Origin: Spartobacteria bacterium LR76
GTDB taxonomy: Bacteria > Verrucomicrobiota > Verrucomicrobiia > Chthoniobacterales > Terrimicrobiaceae
Assembly: GCA_003054655.1 (NCBI GenBank)
Contig: QAYZ01000013.1
Span: forward strand, 1 to 64,000
Direction: 5' to 3'
DNA length: 64,000 nt
Position 1 is the stretch's first letter. Every line of letters starts with the position of its first letter. The position numbers were made by a program, and so were the translations under genes. Below the pieces are notes generated by a model. That model searched no databases, was not told the origin of the DNA, and was given only the letters and a program-made list of their open reading frames with translations. Below, piece after piece: positions 61,411 to 64,000 of the stretch.

Positions 61411-63417
61411 CTATGGTTTCGATATTGAGGTTTCGCGCGAGAAAGGGGCCTCTGGCAACGAACTCTCATCACGGTTTTGATGTCCGACGACGGTACCGTC
61501 GTCGAGGTGGTCGATTCTTTGCTCTTTCAGCCGGACGAAGAGTCTCCGGATGTCCCTCACGCCGCCCCAGGTGAACCAGATCGCTGTCACGATGGACATC
61601 AGTACAGGCACGCCGATGCCAGCAATATGCCAGTAGGAGGACCAGACCGAGTCCGGCCATGGAGCGATGAGATTCCATATCGTGCCGATGGCAAATACGC
61701 CGACCCACAGCATGCTCCATCCAAAGAGTCCTCCGGCGATCCATTTGTCACGGAGGGTAAAGTTTTCGTCCATGCCGATGAGTTTGCCCCAGCGCAGCCT
61801 GCGTCTCGGCGGAGTCTCGACGACTTCGCCGACCTTCTCCTTGATCACCGCGTACCTGCCGCGATGGAGGAGGCGATCCATGTCGTGATCGCGGCGACAG
61901 GTAAGCAGGGAAACGACGACGTAGACGGTGATCGCGACGAGGGTGGCAGTGAAGGAGATCTGAGTGCCATTGAGCGGGAAGCTGGTGCCGTAGACCTGCC
62001 TTGCAAGAATGCCTCCGACAGATAGGCCCGAGCCGGTGAGGAGCGCGCTCCAGGCTCCGCCTGTCGTTCCTTTTCTCCAGTAAAGCCCGCCGATGATGCA
62101 GGCTCCGGCTCCGCCGACATAGATCGCCGTCGTCACCGCCCACCACATCACGATGTACTCCGTCTGCTGAAAAAGCGCGCCAAAGAAAAAGGCAAATATC
62201 GCCACTCCTACGACTGCCCAACGAAGTACGCGCACGTGCTGTTTGGGTTCGAAGGGTTTTCTCCGCAATGGCAAAAGAACATCCTGTACAAAGATGCCGC
62301 TCCAGGAGTGCAGGTGGGTCGAATCTCCGCCAAAGATCCCCATGACGAGAATGGCGCAAAGGATGCCCCTCACGCCGATGGGAAGCAGATTGGCCAAGGC
62401 GACGGGAATTTCCATTTGTTTCTGAGTCTGGGGATCGGAGATCTGGGCAAGCTGATCGCGAACCTCCATGGCTCCCTTGGCGAAATCGGGATGCGACAGA
62501 TAGGTCATCGCGCAGACCGCGAGCAGGGTCACGACCGCCACCTTGCCGGATTCCCGCCAGCGCCCGAGGATCCCGCCCATCACCGAGGCATGCGGCGTGA
62601 TCGCGGCGGAGTTGTAGGCATTGGCATTTTGCCAGGCCATCGTCCCGTACACGCCGACAAACAGGCCCATGAGCACGTACCAGATGTTGAAATCCTTTAG
62701 TTCGCCGGAGTCAAAGGGGTTGACTAGAGAATGACCCGCAGGCTGGCTTGTCAGTACCTCGCTGATCTGCGACCAGCTAAACATCGTCAGGAGCGAGGCG
62801 ATAATGATGAGGTAAAAAAACTGGGAGAGCATGCCCTCGATGCAATCGGTCACCATCACTGTGATCAATCCGCCCGAGAGCGTGATAAATACCGTGATAG
62901 AAAGAAAGACGGCCATGAGCAGAAGCGACGTCGAGACCGTGAGGGAAAAGAGATGCAGTGAGGGGGGAAGGCCAAGGAAATAAACCATGCATCGCGCACC
63001 GACAGCGGGGATGATGCCGAAATTCACGATGCCCGCACCGAAGCCCAACATGCCGGTGAAAACGCGGAATCTCCTGCTGTATCGCAGCTCAAAGAATTGC
63101 GCGATCGTCATGGCCCGTGTCTCCCGGTAGCGGTAAACAACGAAACCTGAGATAGCCACGATGAGAGTGACGGGGACGGCGATCCAGCTCCACCAGACTA
63201 GCGTAAACCCGGAGCGGGAGATCACCTCGAAGCTCGCGACGAAAACTACGGCCCCGGCCTGCATCTCACCCTTGGCTACGGCCAGCAGATAGGGGCCGGC
63301 CAGTCGGCCGCCGGAGAGGAAGTCGGCGACACTCCGCATGTACTTTTGCGTCAGCAGTCCAACACTCAGCACGAGCACCAGTGGAAGCCCAAAAACGAGC
63401 CAGTCGATTATCGTCAT
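61411..63417 (-). CDS. Sodium:solute symporter family transporter (paralogue 3)
   Basis: 668 residues with about fourteen membrane segments. It starts MTIIDWLVFGLPLVLVLSVG and shares KYMRSVADFLSGGRLAGPYL, YRETRAMTIAQFFELRYSRR, MGIFGGDSTHLHSWSGIFVQ and IYVGGAGACIIGGLYWRKG with paralogues 1 and 2. The tail DDGTVVGHQNRDESS is close to that of paralogue 2. It should import a sugar-like solute with sodium ions, probably the product of the GH2/GH65 run downstream. It follows the hydroxyacid dehydrogenase after 21 bases and precedes the GH2 gene by 141 bases. Confidence 0.9.
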   Translation of the reverse strand: MTIIDWLVFGLPLVLVLSVGLLTQKYMRSVADFLSGGRLAGPYLLAVAKGEMQAGAVVFVASFEVISRSGFTLVWWSWIAVPVTLIVAISGFVVYRYRETRAMTIAQFFELRYSRRFRVFTGMLGFGAGIVNFGIIPAVGARCMVYFLGLPPSLHLFSLTVSTSLLLMAVFLSITVFITLSGGLITVMVTDCIEGMLSQFFYLIIIASLLTMFSWSQISEVLTSQPAGHSLVNPFDSGELKDFNIWYVLMGLFVGVYGTMAWQNANAYNSAAITPHASVMGGILGRWRESGKVAVVTLLAVCAMTYLSHPDFAKGAMEVRDQLAQISDPQTQKQMEIPVALANLLPIGVRGILCAILVMGIFGGDSTHLHSWSGIFVQDVLLPLRRKPFEPKQHVRVLRWAVVGVAIFAFFFGALFQQTEYIVMWWAVTTAIYVGGAGACIIGGLYWRKGTTGGAWSALLTGSGLSVGGILARQVYGTSFPLNGTQISFTATLVAITVYVVVSLLTCRRDHDMDRLLHRGRYAVIKEKVGEVVETPPRRRLRWGKLIGMDENFTLRDKWIAGGLFGWSMLWVGVFAIGTIWNLIAPWPDSVWSSYWHIAGIGVPVLMSIVTAIWFTWGGVRDIRRLFVRLKEQRIDHLDDGTVVGHQNRDESSLPEAPFSRETSISKP

Positions 63418-63438
63418 GGTTTCCGAAAGCGAAGGGCC

Positions 63439-64000
63439 TCAGGCGAGATTGGCCAGCATGGAGGGTGACACGGCGTAGCGAAGGGCCTCCCCTTTTTCCC
63501 AAGCGCAGAACTCCTCGATGCAAAAATCTGCCATGCGCAAGACCTCATCCCCGACCGATCCTGCGATGTGCGGAGAAAGCCATACGTTGGGCAGAGAAAA
63601 GAGCGGCGAGTCCGGGTCGGGAGGTTCCGGCCAGGTAACATCGAGAAGCACGGTCAGGTCCGGACGTTTTCTCAGCACGGAGATCATTTCCCGCTCGGCG
63701 ACGGTGGCACCCCGGCCCGTGTTGATAAAGGTGGCATTTGGCGGCATGCGGACAAAGAGTCCTGCGTCGAGCACTCCCCGGGTTTCCGGCACATCGGCGA
63801 GGTGGTTGCTTACGACGTAGGCCCGCTCAAAGGCATCCCGGAGCGAGACCTTCTCCACCCCGAGCCTCACGGCGTCTTCATTGGAGAGGAATGGATCGAA
63901 CACAACCACCTTGAGCCTGAAGGGCTTGAGACGCTCGATCACAGCGCTGCCGATGGCTCCGGCACCGAGGATCGCTACGGTCGCGCCGTAGTTTCCCCGA
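63439..64000 (-). CDS. D-isomer-specific 2-hydroxyacid dehydrogenase family protein (partial)
   Basis: The gene runs off the right edge of the window, so only the C-terminal part is present. At the edge the NAD-binding motif is seen as GATVAILGAGAIGSAVIERL. VVVFDPFLSNEDAVRLGVEK follows. The catalytic Arg is in FINTGRGATVAEREMI, the Glu region is in LLDVTWPEPPDPDSPLFSLP, and the His in VWLSPHIAGSVGDE. The family reduces or oxidises 2-keto / 2-hydroxy acids, such as glyoxylate/hydroxypyruvate or sugar acids. Lying just upstream of the symporter, it could act on the imported compound, for example an aldonate or uronate breakdown product. Confidence 0.85.
   Translation of the reverse strand, partial: RGNYGATVAILGAGAIGSAVIERLKPFRLKVVVFDPFLSNEDAVRLGVEKVSLRDAFERAYVVSNHLADVPETRGVLDAGLFVRMPPNATFINTGRGATVAEREMISVLRKRPDLTVLLDVTWPEPPDPDSPLFSLPNVWLSPHIAGSVGDEVLRMADFCIEEFCAWEKGEALRYAVSPSMLANLA

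Overview
The window looks like a piece of chromosome from a carbohydrate-degrading member of the Verrucomicrobiota. The main evidence is a complete Verru_Chthon cassette (proteins D, B, C, A), two PEP-CTERM surface proteins, an autotransporter-type beta-strand repeat protein, H-X9-DG-type pseudopilins, and many secreted glycoside hydrolases without a SusC/SusD pair. The exact lineage (for example Chthoniobacterales or Terrimicrobium-like) is inference. Starts and stops fit the standard code.

Layout. 1-460: decayed IS3 transposase. 0.5-9.7 kb: a sodium:solute symporter, a dead M23-like peptidase gene, a large secreted clan-A glycosidase, and a second symporter facing away from it. 9.8-14.5 kb: a GH42-like enzyme and an FAD oxidoreductase divergent from an AraC regulator. 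14.5-24.3 kb: a PEP-CTERM repeat protein gene followed by a coupled six-gene run: the Verru_Chthon cassette, a lipoprotein and a small secreted protein. The cassette order D-B-C-A parallels the type II secretion minor pseudopilins GspH-I-J-K. 24.6-32.5 kb: a secreted clan-A glycosidase, then a moxR / DUF58 / bat operon. 32.8-38.9 kb: a mannose locus (GH38-like alpha-mannosidase, BadF-type kinase, mannose-6-phosphate isomerase-like protein) divergent from a second AraC regulator. 39.0-40.7 kb: a nest of IS remnants, including a chimeric IS3/ISL3 reading frame and a tRNA-3'-end-like sequence. 40.7-55.0 kb: a locus centred on a LacI regulator with a left arm (PEP-CTERM protein, pseudopilin, beta-helix lipoprotein, small secreted protein, GH106-like enzyme) and a right arm (alpha-galactosidase-like enzyme, pseudopilin, carbohydrate-binding proteins, GH42-like enzyme). 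Matching operator palindromes stand before each transcription unit. 55.0-64.0 kb: a leftward run of a 2-hydroxyacid dehydrogenase (cut by the window edge), a third symporter, a GH2 enzyme, an alpha/alpha-barrel protein and a GH65-type gene interrupted by one in-frame amber codon.

Taken together, the window is a set of polysaccharide and glycoside degradation loci. Secreted or surface-anchored hydrolases release sugars, three paralogous sodium symporters are the likely importers, and AraC and LacI proteins give local control. The recurrent link between pseudopilin-like proteins and glycan-active proteins, seen in the Verru_Chthon run and in both LacI arms, is the least explained and most interesting theme. 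Decay is common: three degraded IS copies, an M23-like pseudogene with three in-frame stops, an amber-split GH65 gene and a partly decayed tandem duplication.
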